DNA of 64,000 nucleotides from Hippasteria phrygiana. Taxonomy: Eukaryota > Echinodermata > Asteroidea > Valvatida > Goniasteridae. Location: NCBI GenBank assembly GCA_037893225.1, contig JAZGUH010000408.1, positions 578,236-642,235 on the forward strand, read 5' to 3'. The notes under the pieces were generated by a model. That model saw nothing but the letters and a program-made list of their open reading frames with translations. It was not told the origin of the DNA and made no database searches. Positions 26,701 to 36,350 of the stretch are shown here, one piece after another (position 1 is the first letter of the stretch; the number at the start of each line of letters is the position of its first letter). The translations under genes were made by a program, and so were the position numbers.

Positions 26701-29700
26701 CCCAAAACAAACAAATAGCACGCGACGCGCTACTTCCAGCAGAAACCATCGCAATGCAAAGATACCCAGGGGTCGCATACAATACTCCTTCCCTGCTCAA
26801 GGCGGACGCTGTGCCGATAAGTGCCGAATTGGCGGCAATTTGCCTCCTTTGACAGTCCATATAGCCTACCGGCAAATTGCGCTGAATTGTGGCGTCCGCG
26901 TGCGTGCGTGGCTGTCACTGATCTCATGTTTTACCGCGTGTCTCGGGGGACTGGACTGCAGGTTGCCAACCTCTCACCTAGACAGAACTCCTGGACAGAA
27001 AATGTTAAGATAGGTTGTCTTTATTGTTAAAGGTGTGCACACACCATGGAAGTGTACGGGCCATGATAAGATGGAAAAGGTGCTTAATCTCTCAGCGTTG
27101 GCTCTGCCAGCCAGGTCAGATGTACGTGTATGTCAAGGCCCCTCATTTTAAGATGATCTGATGAGAGTTTAATGCTGGGCGGTTAGCAGCCACTTCCACA
27201 GAGCTGTAAAGCACGAATATTTGCCGAGCATAACTAGTCTTCCTTAGTAAAAACACGGTTACTAACCAAATTTCCATGCGATGTTTATTACTCGAGACTG
27301 CTATTCAGCTATTGTTTGTCTTTACTTAATAGTTAACCAGGACTTTTCATGATAAGCACATTTGTTGTTCTAAGCAAGTTCCATGTATTAATTGCCCCCC
27401 CCCCCTCCCGGATAGGCTTTTTATTTGGTGACCTTGGTTCGATTCCCATATAGGTACAATATTGGGCTTTCAGTCTGATTGCGTGACTTTTTGCTGCAAA
27501 CAAAGGCACTCTGTAGTTTTCTTCCCAATATTAAAACTGGAAACTCCTTCCTTGTTTTCTTTTATTCGAAAGCTGGTACCCGAAGGAGCAATGCGCTCAT
27601 CAGGCTTCCCAGGGTAAACAAGAAATGAAGTGAAAACGGACGACGACCATGGCCGCGGCTTGCAAAAAGACCACCTGGCCGCTTGTCGTTTATATGCGCA
27701 TTCATGCACGTATTCAATCCGTTTCTTTTTTAGTAATGTGTGCGTTACGCTTGGCTGCACAAGCCGGTATTGACATATCAGCTCCCCATTAATAACAGCC
27801 GGACAGAAAGGGTTATAACAGTGACCTAAAGTACTTGAGGTACCGGAAGTTGTTGTTGAGGTACCTGTCACTTCTGCATTATGCACAGTGGAAAGTCTCC
27901 GACAAAACACGTGAGAGTGCAGATAAGTCGCGGGTAAAATAATTTAGGAGAGTTACATGTATTATTATGTAATTTTTTGTAAGTCAGGGTATTCATGACG
28001 TGGTTATGTGCACCAAGAAGAAAGCATTTACCATGTCGATGATCTGTTGGAGCGCCACCCCATAGTGCACTACGATGGGCTCTGTGTGCGATTCTGCAGG
28101 CCGCACTACTTTTGAGTAGTTTTGCATCAAAGTCATCACCAGTCGATACGTCCCGGTTGCACATAGTGCACCTAGGGGAAATGGCGCAAAATAACTATGG
28201 TGAAATATTGCTGCAATCTATACAATTTTCCGATTCTATGCGCAAGAGATAACCAAAATCTGATATTTAAACTAATTTGAGACTGATGAGACGCATGGTG
28301 GCAGCAGACATGCCGGTCCTGTTTGCAAGTTCTGAGCATGCGCGCGTAGTTCTGAGCAAGCGCGCCTAGTTTTGAGCATGCGCACGATTGGTGCGAACAA
28401 CGGAAAAGGGCCGGTTTGTTTGCTGCCATCACGCGTCTCAAAAGTCTCACACTGAGATGATTAAAATGTGGAAAACTTCCTCTCGAGGATGTGCCCTCTG
28501 AAGTCACGTGTTTATGGAATGTGCCCGGCGGTAAGCGCACGCATCGTGTTTTCCATAAGATTTGGTTTGACGTTGCAGGTCAGATCGCCTTTGAATTATG
28601 TAACCTTTGACACCACTCCTTAATTAACCAAATTCATGAAAAACACGATGCGTGCGCAACCGCTGGGCACGTTTGATTTAGATATAAACAAAGGGCACAA
28701 TGAGTACCAGATGCCACATTTTAATCATCTTATGAATTTTGACAGTGTGGTTAGTCCGATCTTAATTAAAACTCTTCGGACTAAAAGTATTTCACAAGTT
28801 AAAGTAACAGACGAGGCTGTTAAATCTAGCCCCTCGCTTCCTGCAAAATACACATTCAAAATTGACAAGGGTAGAAGTACTTGGAGAACATGATTTGGGC
28901 AATGTGTGGTGGAATGCAAATCCCAAACTCCCAAACGAATATTTTGGGGTTTTTGAACAACGTGTTAAATACTCAATTTTGCCATCGTATTAACGACAAT
29001 TCTAGACCAATGAAGGCGTTTGATGTTCGTCGCAAGGATATGGGACATCTGTGGTAAAATCCATCCTTCTTTATAGCCACAACTTTGAATAGAAATTAGC
29101 ATTATTGGTCTTGTATAAGTAGAGGTGTCTACCTCACGATTACGTCAAAGCAGGGTCAATCTAGGGTAGGATTATATGCTTCAGCATTTCGATGCAAAAA
29201 CATGGCATTTACCATAATCAGTGCTTTGCGTGGGTTGGACATAAGTAATAGGTCGGAGGTGCCCTTTAGCATGGGTCAAACGCTATTTAAAATGAGTACA
29301 ATTCTTGTACCTGATGTAGAGCCTTGCTGAATTTTCGGCATTACCAAAATCTCGCAACTGACTTTCCGTCACCTTGCTCCCCTCTCTCATATTTCCCCCA
29401 ACCAAAACATACTATGATGTAGTCTGTTTGAGCCATGACTGCCCTTTCCCAAGAGGACTGATATGTCTGGACAAAAAATCCAGACTTCAACAGCAAATCA
29501 TTTACGTGAATTGCCAGCAATTTTCATCAGCAAGCCCAAGGGCCGCCATTGTGTACGTGTGGAACGTGTTCCTTATACAGATAGTGTATTACCTCACATC
29601 CCGCTAAAAGCACCTTTGCTTGAAAACCTTGCCTTAAATCTGCTACATCAGTGCTCTGACTGTAAATTTATATTCTATGGAAGAAAACAGTATTTTGAAC

Positions 29701-32700
29701 AACAAAGACACTTACTACACCGTGCACTCCATTGGGTTTTCATAAACTATATTGTTTTATGTGATATACGCGTGAAGATCGATGTACATTAATACTGTAG
29801 AAATTAGGAGCCCCCTGCTCTTAATTCAAATTTTGAAGCTTTGAATCTGTTACTTTATCGTCTGTCGATTGTGAGTTTGTATATGCCGGCAATCGTGGAC
29901 CTAGGACAAAAGAATTTGGGCTTAGACAAAGGGGTCCACGTTTGACCTAACGTCCACGATTGAAAATCGTGTACAAAACCAATGGGAGGCCTTCCGAAAA
30001 AGTTAGAGTATAAACAAAAGAGGAACAATGGGAGGTCCACGATTGCACCCGTTTACATGACTGTGTGTGTGTGTGTGTGGAATGTCTCATTTGAAAGCGC
30101 ATGACTTATCTAATGCTAACTAATTAGCAATTCAATTCAATCAAGTTATTGTGCAGGGTGATACACCATCCTAAAAGCAAGGACATAGCAGGTTTAAGCG
30201 ATGCTTCTAAAGTGTATAGAAATAGAAAGGACATCCCCAGCGATCTTATGTTTTAGCCTCGGTGCAATATCATTTAGTTCTCCTTGATTAAAATCATGTC
30301 TCAAAATTCCTACCCACCAAAATTACTGTCAAGCCTTCGGCAATTTCGAGAATTCTCATCACAAAGCTTTCAGGTAAACCAGATGCCTGTACCCCAAATG
30401 CTTCCGAAGTCATTACGCATATGACACACATCCAGTAATGGATCCAGTTCTTTTCTTACAAGTATTGAATTCCATTGACAATTTGTAGGAATCTACGGGA
30501 ACGAGTTCAAGGTCTCCGTCTACAGCATAACTTAATGTAAACGAAACACTCCGGACGGGTATCACATACACCGTTTACAGCCAACATAAATCAGGAAAAT
30601 GCAGAAAGAATTTGTCACTAAAATGCCATACACATTGTCCAACATGCCAATCTGTAAACTATAACTTAATATTATCAACTGTTCTGCTAAATTCAGTCTG
30701 ATTGTACATCATTAATAGCATATAAACACAATCGGGAAAAGACCTTTAGTGTTCGAAGTCTCGTTCTATTTGTCGGCTTGTTTACTTCGTTCATTTGTTT
30801 GTCATCATTTTGGTCCTTCATGCTCTTGCCAAAATAACCCAAAATGACGTCATACCGTGTTTACCAGTTTGCCAAGTGGGCACATGTGGGCAGATTACCG
30901 CGTCGTAGTTGACTTCTTCGTCGAAACCTACACTGTACGTACATGCGTTATATTTTATTTTAATCGTGTTATAAAGAAAACCAGGGTCCTTATGAATTTA
31001 AACAGCGTCGTCTTAGTATGTGTCGCAAAAACAAGTAAAATTGATACGATCCCAACTTGTATGTGCTGAAATGCATGCCGTGATAGCATTTAAGCGCTGT
31101 TTCGTTTTGCTTTCACTTATGCAATGAGGTGACGTCACGATGAGACGTCATTACGTCATAGGTCTATCCATTTACCAGTTCACTGTTGCTATAGTTTCTT
31201 TCCTGCATGGATAGCAGATTGTAATTTAAACTGGTTGTAAATGTCCCGACTCCCACTACTTTCATTTTGTGTGTCGTAATTATCCCCTGACAAATACAAA
31301 AAAGGGAAATTATTTCGTGCAATTTGATCCAAAGGAGACCAAATGGTAAAATATTTCGTTGCAATAACATGAAACAGCAAAAACTACAAGATAATTTTAA
31401 AACAATCAATTAAAAAGCAATCAAAAATGCCAAAAGGGTAACACAAAATAGTTAGGTTAGCCTGACATTATAATGAGGCGTTCATCATGCGGACATGCAG
31501 AGCTTTCCATGCAAGAACATTACAACATTGACACATTATAGAACATGCAGTATACAAACGATAATGTTTTAACGTTTTTTGATACCCACTTGTTTACAAA
31601 AAAGCAACACCATAATGCTTACTTTTAAAATATAATTCGAAAACAGATTTGATAGCAGATGTGAGCTTTAAAGTAAAGTATCATGGGGTAATGTGATCTT
31701 TGTTCTATCCCGCTTTCTGATACCAAACAGTGGGTCAGCAGACATTTTATGGCAATGTGGTGGAGATGAAAACAGAGTTGTTAGAGAACAGAAAAAAAAG
31801 AAGACTGAGAATTTGATTGGGGAACTTACAGCCGTAGGAACTCATCGTAGTGTTGTTAGCTTGTTATGAATGATGGAGATATAAGAGTATACACATGTTA
31901 GCAATGTGAGGTTAGTAAGAGTGCAGATCTGTAAAAAATGTACCATCCAGAAAATACCATGCTGTCTAACTACGGTGCGAAGAACCGGATTCATACAAAA
32001 TTGTAGCATTTGCAAAAGGTGAAGAAGAAGTGATTACAAAAATCAACGTGACCAAGAAACTCACCTAAGATATTTGCGTTGTTGAAAGTTGACCACAAGT
32101 AGTTTTAAAGGTTTTTTTGTTGTTTAAACTCGTTCATTTTTTTCTCGAAAGTACATGAGAGGGGTTAGTGTGGATAATACAAAAAGATGTCGTGTTCACA
32201 GCCGACCTATTTGTAAAATGATGGCAGGAAAAAACAGGCAAGGTATACTATAGTATATACAAGAAAAGAGTGGGGAAATAATAGCGTTGTGCAAGTGCTT
32301 GGTGCTAAATCAAACAGTGCATTTAAGTACATTATAATGCTAGACAATACCTGACGAACACACACCCCAGCAATCACCCCAAAGCCCCCACAAGCAAACA
32401 CACAAATAAAGACAAACAAAAACATGTATAAAATCAAAGAACCAGTAATATTACATGAAGAGCATATCCATCTTTCAAACGTTACATTATTCAAACATTG
32501 TTTATAATCAAAATGATTTGAAATGTTCGGGTATATTTGCTGTTTTTAACGGCACATTTCCCAAACAAAGACAGCTCTGTTTGAAATCCAGCTCGCCGTA
32601 TTTCATGATACAAACACACAAAACACCCCAACACCCCGACAAACCAACAGATGGAATTTAAAGCTGAATTCTTACCTTGGATGACGTTGAATAGTAGCAG

Positions 32701-32736
32701 CACAGCGAGAGCCCGGTTACTGTTCAATCTATCCAT
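7248..32736 (-). CDS. Gene A: nicotinic acetylcholine receptor alpha-type subunit (six exons, spliced)
   Basis: Joined exons 32736-32676, 28171-28032, 23481-23437, 16776-16667, 8947-8412 and 7792-7248 give 1437 nt, an open frame of 478 residues with every intron GT..AG and every phase matching. Domain order: signal peptide (about 1-20), extracellular ligand-binding domain with Cys-loop C152 to C166 (13 residues between), loop B GSWAY (171-175), loop C YACCDYPY (214-221), TM1-TM3 (about 225-320), cytoplasmic loop, and TM4 near the C-terminus. The vicinal Cys pair marks an alpha-type, agonist-binding subunit; GEKVTL before TM2 is the cation-channel pattern. The [10 protein letters not shown] segment and the WKPDIVLYN loop A resemble the alpha7/alpha9-10 group. 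Length is normal for the family. It is divergent from gene B, 5.0 kb away. Predicted role is a plasma-membrane acetylcholine-gated channel; ligand and partners are inferred. Expression was not testable. Confidence 0.93.
8412..8947 (-). CDS. Gene A exon 5: Cys-loop, loops B and C, TM1-TM2
   Basis: 536 nt between ACAG| and |GTCAGG. It holds the Cys-loop [15 protein letters not shown], glycosylation sequon NRS (184-186), loop C with vicinal Cys, TM1 [20 protein letters not shown], and TM2 starting [14 protein letters not shown] and ending VAETMPP. An upstream ATG-extended frame reaching 9165 is intronic: it reads through the splice acceptor into a G/C-rich repeat. Confidence 0.95.
8982..9178. 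mobile_element. CAGTGGCGTAGC-type MITE in intron 4 of gene A
   Basis: Starts CAGTGGCGTAGCTAAGGGG and ends with TGTAACATCCAGCCCCC; the interior GTTCGCAAACGCAGAACATA matches, inverted, the element at 42894. It sits 35 bases upstream of the exon 5 acceptor of gene A (minus strand). G and C runs of 10-17 are present. Confidence 0.7.
9191..9316. mobile_element. 126-bp foldback element
   Basis: CCTGATAGCAGACAATGGTA onward (to 9221) is inverted at 9285-9316 with near-perfect arms of about 30 bp and a 63-bp loop. Confidence 0.8.
9669..10230. mobile_element. TGACGT-rich element related to 9191-9316
   Basis: Begins CCCTGATAGCATTTTGACGT and ends GTGAGTGATCAGGG. It shares the GGGACCT(C/G)xGTGCAA(C/A)TTC and GCTGACGT blocks with the 9191 element and holds over ten ACGT/TGACGT words. 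Ends are inferred from the neighbour. Confidence 0.5.
10525..10800. repeat. Low-complexity A/C-rich tract
   Basis: Repeated AAACAAACA and ACACCCC words followed by C and T homopolymers. It follows the 3' side of the LINE remnant (minus strand). Confidence 0.6.
11273..11491. mobile_element. Foldback element inserted in the LINE
   Basis: Ends are TAGTCGAGTCC (11273-11283) and GGACTCGACTA (11481-11491). Inside are repeated AAGTCC/GGACTT words: CATCACAAGTCC on the left arm, GGACTTGTGAAA and GGACTTGCG on the right arm. It interrupts the reverse-transcriptase reading frames. Confidence 0.75.
11640..11735. other. Linker inside the LINE remnant
   Basis: Lies between the YVDD-containing and LLGV-containing blocks; frame is lost here. 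Nothing else recognised. Confidence 0.4.
12395..12604. repeat. Dispersed repeat X, copy 1
   Basis: GTATTTTACGGGAGACGTCG ... AATGTGTTTGTGCAGTCAAG ... TGGATTGAAACTGCACAAAC ... GGCGTCATCCGTACGCAAGG. Near copy at 51038-51234; diverged reverse copies at 14995-15142 and 27645-27815. Confidence 0.8.
14316..14732. repeat. Cluster of GTGTCAGTTCGT boxes in both orientations
   Basis: Boxes (GTGTCAGTTCGT or ACGAACTGACAC, one with a mismatch) near 14319, 14340, 14382, 14449, 14644 and 14718, each next to GCGC-rich words. Likely a degenerate foldback element; no coding sense. Confidence 0.7.
14995..15142. repeat. Dispersed repeat X, inverted diverged copy
   Basis: Contains CACCTGGCCGG, GCATTTTCAATCCATTATTG, TGTGTACGTTATGCTTGGCT and CATACGCAAGGGGTTAA, shared with 27645-27815 and, inverted, with copy 1. 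Confidence 0.6.
15143..15578. mobile_element. TIR element Y, copy 1
   Basis: AGTAGTGTACACGATTGGT-type left end (AAAAGGTAGTGTACACGATT at 15144) and ACCAATCATGTACACTACTT right end. It contains an internal palindrome around GCCTTTAGTCAAGGCGCGCG (15350 and 15450). It abuts repeat X at 15142. A second copy is at 19302-19625. Confidence 0.75.
16667..16776 (-). CDS. Gene A exon 4: loops D and A
   Basis: 110 nt between TTAG| and |GTAAGT. It begins [14 protein letters not shown] (Trp of loop D) and ends [10 protein letters not shown], the family loop A motif carrying the ligand-contacting Tyr. Confidence 0.93.
18018..18208. mobile_element. TIR element Z, copy 1
   Basis: GCACGATTGTGGGGCATAGA at the left, inverted as GGTCCCTTTGCCCATATC at the right. 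Diagnostic core: CTATTGTTACCTAACAC then CCTAGATTTCTGAAAAG and GGGAACAAAATGACCAACAC. C runs (left and middle) and a G run (right). Confidence 0.7.
19302..19625. mobile_element. TIR element Y, copy 2
   Basis: Shares with copy 1 the GTGTACACGATTGGTAA end, TTACGAAATACCTTAC, AGCTAGCCACGCGCGCCTTG and the CAATCATGTACACTAC end. It lacks the left half of copy 1's central palindrome. Confidence 0.75.
19931..19954. repeat. 24-bp perfect palindrome
   Basis: GGCCGGCCGGGT followed by its exact reverse complement; contains an Acc65I/KpnI-like GGTACC centre. It lies in a GC-rich patch upstream of the THAP remnant. Confidence 0.85.
20124..20432 (+). pseudogene. THAP-type zinc-finger domain remnant, frameshifted
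   Basis: From ATG 20124 the frames read [18 protein letters not shown], then [16 protein letters not shown], then [19 protein letters not shown] and [16 protein letters not shown]. This order (Cys, basic-[16 protein letters not shown], then a V-P-x-x-F motif) matches THAP (C2CH) DNA-binding domains. The C-x2-H segment before FEPDCF is missing and at least two frame changes are needed. The remnant ends at CGAA|GTAAAC, a possible splice donor. THAP domains occur both in host regulators and in P-element-like and other transposases; the dense transposon setting favours the latter. It lies in intron 3 of gene A, opposite strand. Confidence 0.6.
20555..20745. mobile_element. TIR element Z, copy 2
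   Basis: Best-preserved ends: GCACGATATGGGGCAGAGG and CCTCTGCCCCATATCGTGC. Same core as copy 1. A run of about 27 G (20697-20723) precedes the right end. Confidence 0.8.
21285..21352. mobile_element. TIR element Z, partial right end
   Basis: GAATTCCCGAGATTCTGGGAATACAATG-type core, CCAACACAAGGGGGATCCCT and CCATATCTTG match the right half of element Z. It is preceded by GGCGACGT words, as is copy 1's right flank at 18300-18350 (inverted GTCGCCC words). Confidence 0.6.
21819..21998. mobile_element. 180-bp hAT-like MITE with exact 8-bp target duplication
   Basis: GTTATATG at 21811-21818 and 21999-22006 directly flank CAGGCCGTCGC at the left and GACGGGCCTG at the right. Internal sequence is G/C-rich; no coding capacity. 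Confidence 0.85.
22773..23185. mobile_element. Inverted-repeat element interrupted by a SINE
   Basis: CTGTGTTTAGCAATTA at 22778 is inverted as TAATTGCTAAACACAG at 23165, and GTAAACAT words face each other nearer the centre (22826 and 23080/23135). A tRNA-derived SINE (22850-23075) lies between the arms. Confidence 0.6.
22850..23075 (+). mobile_element. tRNA-derived SINE, copy 1
   Basis: The tRNA-like part (22963-23035) has A box TAGCTCAGTTGTTAGAGC and B box GGTTCGAATCC. Upstream is GGCATTATGGGTTTATGACT and AACAAAGATACTGACAA; downstream is a (GCCAGTTT)n tail and TTCTTTGTTCA. The tRNA fold lacks a clean 3' end, so it is a SINE, not a tRNA gene. Confidence 0.8.
23437..23481 (-). CDS. Gene A exon 3: 45-nt exon
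   Basis: Encodes [15 protein letters not shown] between CAG| and |GTAAAT. This is the classic 15-residue nAChR mini-exon (DEKNQxLTTNxWLxx). It is too short for ORF finders. Confidence 0.92.
23547..24125. mobile_element. Tc1/mariner-like MITE with fold-back centre
   Basis: Begins TA|CAGTGTG and ends CACACTG|TA, the Tc1/mariner terminus and TA target. Arms pair over most of the length, for example CATTATGACATAATGAACAC with GTGTTCATTATTTCATAATG. A perfect 25-bp hairpin stem (23925-23949 with 23955-23979, 5-base loop) marks the centre. Confidence 0.8.
24979..25156. mobile_element. GGCGGATC-type MITE
   Basis: CAGTGGCGGATCTACG at the left and CCTAGATCCGCCCCTG at the right are inverted; between them are G and C runs and an A run. 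Truncated relatives with the same end start near 43637 and 62445 (GGGGCGGATCC followed by G/C runs). Confidence 0.7.
27645..27815. repeat. Dispersed repeat X, inverted diverged copy
   Basis: Shares CACCTGGCCG, TATTCAATCCGTTT, GTGTGCGTTACGCTTGGCT and GCACAAGCCGG with 14995-15142. Confidence 0.6.
28032..28171 (-). CDS. Gene A exon 2: N-terminal ligand-binding domain
   Basis: 140 nt between acceptor CCCTAG| and donor CATG|GTAAAT. It encodes the conserved [11 protein letters not shown] stretch and VALQQIIDM, equivalent to the family pattern DLxxxYxxxxRPV...QIIDM. The size equals exon 2 of genes B and C. Confidence 0.9.
28287..28440. mobile_element. MITE with GCATGCGC tandem inside
   Basis: TGAGACGCATGGTGGCAGCA at the left, inverted as TGCTGCCATCACGCGTCTCA. 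The centre has three units of about 25 bases reading AGTT(C/T)TGAGCATGCGCGCG. Confidence 0.75.
28448..28749. mobile_element. Foldback element of about 300 bp
   Basis: CACACTGAGATGATTAAAATG pairs with CATTTTAATCATCT...CAGTGTG, and an inner pair (GTGCCCGGCGGTAAGCGCAC near 28518 with GTGCGCAACCGCTGGGCAC near 28650) continues the stem. No coding content. Confidence 0.65.
28750..32675. other. Gene A intron 1, no element recognised in most of it
   Basis: GTCCACGATTG words recur at 29927-30050 (three occurrences, one inverted), and there is a (TG)n run. Otherwise AT-rich unique sequence. Confidence 0.4.
30062..30079. repeat. (TG)n microsatellite
   Basis: About nine TG units. Confidence 0.85.
32676..32736 (-). 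CDS. Gene A exon 1: signal peptide
   Basis: Starts at ATG and encodes a short polar stretch followed by the hydrophobic core [12 protein letters not shown], then a donor CCAAG|GTAAGA. The donor is in phase 1, exactly what exon 2 needs (G|GT = Gly). It was assigned by position, signal character and phase, not by homology. Confidence 0.8.
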
Positions 32737-34614
32737 GGTAAACCACTCTGTGGTATCCCCAATCGCACGAGTTCACTAAAACACCGACTAAATATGGCAC
32801 GTCACTGCGGCTCGCATACCAACCGTGAAAATTATCGTGCCTAAATCGACGGCACTATAACGACGTATTACGCGTAGTGGAATTTGGATAGTGCGCCAAT
32901 GTGAGATGTGACGCGCGTGCGTGTTGAGTTGTGGCATGCAAGGGGGAAGAGAGACGGACGTGCCGGATCTCAAGTCTAACGCGTTAAGATTGATTAGGGC
33001 AAGGGGTGCCAGCCACCCACTTGTTCCCGTTTAAAATTGCGACCGCCTGTCGACAGCGCGGAGTGCTGGATGCCAACTTAAACGCTGCATGTCATCACAT
33101 CTACTACTCAGAATGTGTCTCGCCCAGCTGACTCACCCAACCACACCATGTCGGTGATGGAGTTGAATCGATGCTGAAATTATTCATAATTGAATCAATA
33201 TATTGCCACCTATTATATTTCATTTTTTACCCCTCCGGGGTTGCCGCGCCAGCTCTCGGGGAGAAACTCCGTTTATGGAAAATTAAGATTGCACCGACAG
33301 ATGTGGCGAGATGGCTCTCCAACGATCGCGCTAAACGATAAAATCAATTCACGTTAAAATGTTTTGGCAAATTTTGGCAAATGCAGTTACTTCCAATTCA
33401 GGGAATTTTAAAAACGTGGAACTGATGGCTGGTTAATTAAAACGGGTCGGTGTTTTGGGGTGCGTGATGTGACTCCACGCACTGCTCGTGAGTTCAAAAT
33501 CACAATCAAAATCAGCTGAGCCAAAATACGAAGCTAAAAGCAGAAAACAAAATCCAGAATTTTCCTTATTCCCAGAATGAAGTCGTGTGCTCCTCCGTGC
33601 TCCTCCTCCTTATCCTGAGATATTCAACCTTGACGAGACACTATCTGATGCCGAGGCACGAGCACATTACAGACGGCATACAAATCAGGCAAATAGCTTC
33701 AAACTGCACATCTTCCTCCACTTTACCCCTTAAGAGCTTCGATGACACTCAGATCCCATCCAATATAAAACGACCGATTGCGTCTGAGATTTGACCAGAA
33801 ATGCCTCAGCGCAAAGCGATCCGGAGAAGCTAGATGGCCCGCTATTGAAAGTGAATCTGTTCCGAAGACACTCAGTCCATCCCGGTGGTCTTGGGAAATC
33901 ATCAAGGAGTGTTTAATTGATTGTCATGCTTGAGTAAACTAGACGGCGTCCGCTGCGCTCACCACGAGATGAAAACAAAAAACCTGACTCCTTTTATCTG
34001 AATAACTTGTACCTGAGATGTTGCAAGCTGAACGGTGGCCCAACGATGTATTGGATTCGTTTTGTGCTATGTGTTTTTGTTAATTCATTTTAAAAGTATT
34101 CTGAGTGTGATTTACAAAATGATCTTTTTGGGGGTAATTATTGTTTTCAACTGTCTTCATAGGCAATGTTTCGTCTGAAATGCTGTCATCCCGATGAAAT
34201 GTAATTTTGAGAAAAAAACTGTATCTGACGACCTCAGAAAACACCGTGGGTTGTTTTGATTTAAGCAATCAAAATAGGCACTCAATGAACGTAGACAGAA
34301 TCGCTGCAAAACAGAACGGTTTTCACAATTTTCTCGTGACTCGGATGACGGATTGAGCTCCAACTTTTACAGGTTTGTAATTTCATACGTATGTTGAATC
34401 ACACAAAGTATGAACACTGCCTGCATATGTCTCGTCAGCTCTACCAATGCTTTTTCATACCTTGAAGATCTCTATTATGGACCATGTCTGATCATGGATA
34501 CACAATATTACAGTGATTCCGTATGAATAATCTCCTTTATGTTGTGAGATTCGTATAAATATCTAGGAGTTCCACCGTTTTGAAAACATGCCCTTCTAGT
34601 TATCGGAAATAGAG

Positions 34615-34706
34615 GATTATTACATGTATTCACATCCTCTATTTCCGATAGAGGATGTATTCACATCCTCTATCGGAAATAGAGGATGTGAATACATGTA
34701 ATAATC
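34615..34706. repeat. Perfect 43-bp hairpin
   Basis: 34615-34657 and 34664-34706 are exact inverted copies with a 6-base loop; the arm itself contains CATCCTCTAT and ATAGAGGATG. A third TATCGGAAATAGAGGAT copy lies directly upstream (34601-34617). Confidence 0.9.
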
Positions 34707-35744
34707 TGATTTTTTTTTATATTGACTTTGACTACTATCGTCCTGAGAATATACATGTCTACAGACATAATCTGTAAGTAAAAAGTTTAAAAAAAAGAAG
34801 TGTGTACATGTACATCATTGTATCTACTTGGGACATCACATTTTCTTTACAATGTCCCTTCCACATAAGTACAATCAATTTAAAGAGGCAGCCTGGTCAA
34901 GTTATAAAACGTGACAACCAGATGTTGGCACAAAATGACTGTACAGTAGTACATATTTCATAAATTAGTAGTTTTTCTGTTCTTTGCAAATGAAAATCCA
35001 TGCTCATACTAATTTTGTAATATGTCTGCAATCAAGTACACAGTTTTCTCGTACTGATGAATTTTCATTTGTGTTGCCTCTCCGGCCTGAATACAAAGCA
35101 TGAAGAGCAATAGAAAACGGACCACTGAAAGGCCTAGATTCGAGCAACGAAAGGTTTCATCGTTCTAAAAACCCAATTTTCATAATTGCTCTTGCATCGT
35201 TGCACTACTCCCTATAGATGTCGCTGATTTCCATTTAAATGCAGGTCAAATAAATTGGAGGTATGCATTAGCACATCAAGTAATAGAGTAAGAAAGAAAG
35301 GGTGAACCCACTTTGGGTAGTTATTCTTGAACATGTTTCCGGCCGGTAAAATACATGCAAGACACGGCAGACGCGCTGGGCTGGTCCCGACATTATTATG
35401 CCTGTCTCCTGCGGGCTTCCATAACATTACCCGTTATTAGGCGGTCAATCGATAACCTACATGGACTATGGGAAATCAAGGTGCATGACCACGCGCTCTT
35501 GTTTTGGAAGTTCTTAATCCCACCGAGGAGGGAGCACTATGTGATGGGAACTGCGCTCATTGATTGGACACAGGAAGGAGAAATGATTACAGTGCCGAGA
35601 AATCGAACCCACACATATGGTTGGGGAAGCATTCACATTAAGTGCATGATGTCTATGCATGTAGTTCACCACATTCATGTACATGTAGTTGGAAATGAGA
35701 TAGAAAAAATACTACGACACATTTACTGACAGGTATTTAGCTAC

Positions 35745-35796
35745 ACTGCAAAACGGTGGTGTTAAATTAATTGTTTTAATTTCACCACGTTTTGCA
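35745..35796. repeat. Short imperfect hairpin
   Basis: TGCAAAACGGTGGTGTTAAA and TTTAATTTCACCACGTTTTG face each other; the edge ACACTGCAAAA resembles the ACACTGTAAA edge at 63287. Confidence 0.5.
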
Positions 35797-35937
35797 CGTC
35801 TTCTGATTTTTGACAAATTAATACAAGAATGCGTGTCGAAGAAATGCCCTATTTCACATTAATACGGGTATTAAATAAAGCTTAATAATGTCATTAAAAT
35901 CGCGTTTGCTGTGGCGCTATACCTTCTGAAATGAATT

Positions 35938-36350
35938 CACGTGAATTCCTCCCTTAGGTTCAGACTGTCAACGCTGAGTTCTACTGCACCGTTCTGAGGC
36001 GTCTGAGGGAGAACATTCGGCGCAAACGGCCTGAACTGCGGCGCGCTGGCAATTGGGCGCTCCAACATGACAACACGCCCGCTCATAGCGCGTTGAAAAC
36101 GCGAGTTTCTCACCCGCAACAACACAATCGTCGCTTCCCACCCCCTACTCGCCGGATTTGGCTTCCTGCGACTTCTTTCTGTTCCCCAGAATGAAGTTCT
36201 GTGAAGGAGATCCAGCGAGAATCGCAGATGGTGCTTGACGCGCTTACGGAACGGGATTTCCAGGGAGCGTTCCAATCGTGGCAGTAGCGCTGGGAGCGGT
36301 GTATCGCTGCACAAGGGGACTACTTTGAAGGGGATATCGGCCAGATTTAA
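35938..36350 (+). mobile_element. Mariner-like transposase remnant, copy 1 (3' part)
   Basis: Broken frames read [53 protein letters not shown] and [18 protein letters not shown]. HDNxPAH followed by an L-P-x-x-F-F-type stretch is the catalytic-core signature of mariner-like (DDD) transposases. It has frameshifts, and the block equivalent to [11 protein letters not shown] of copy 2 is deleted. It lies between the two divergent nAChR genes A and B. Confidence 0.75.

Larger units (their letters stand above)
24130..28030. other. Gene A intron 2, mostly unremarkable
   Basis: Apart from the MITE at 24979 and the repeat X copy at 27645, nothing recognised. A pyrimidine/Ser-rich frame at 25500-25560 is a TTCTTC repeat artefact. 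Confidence 0.4.
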
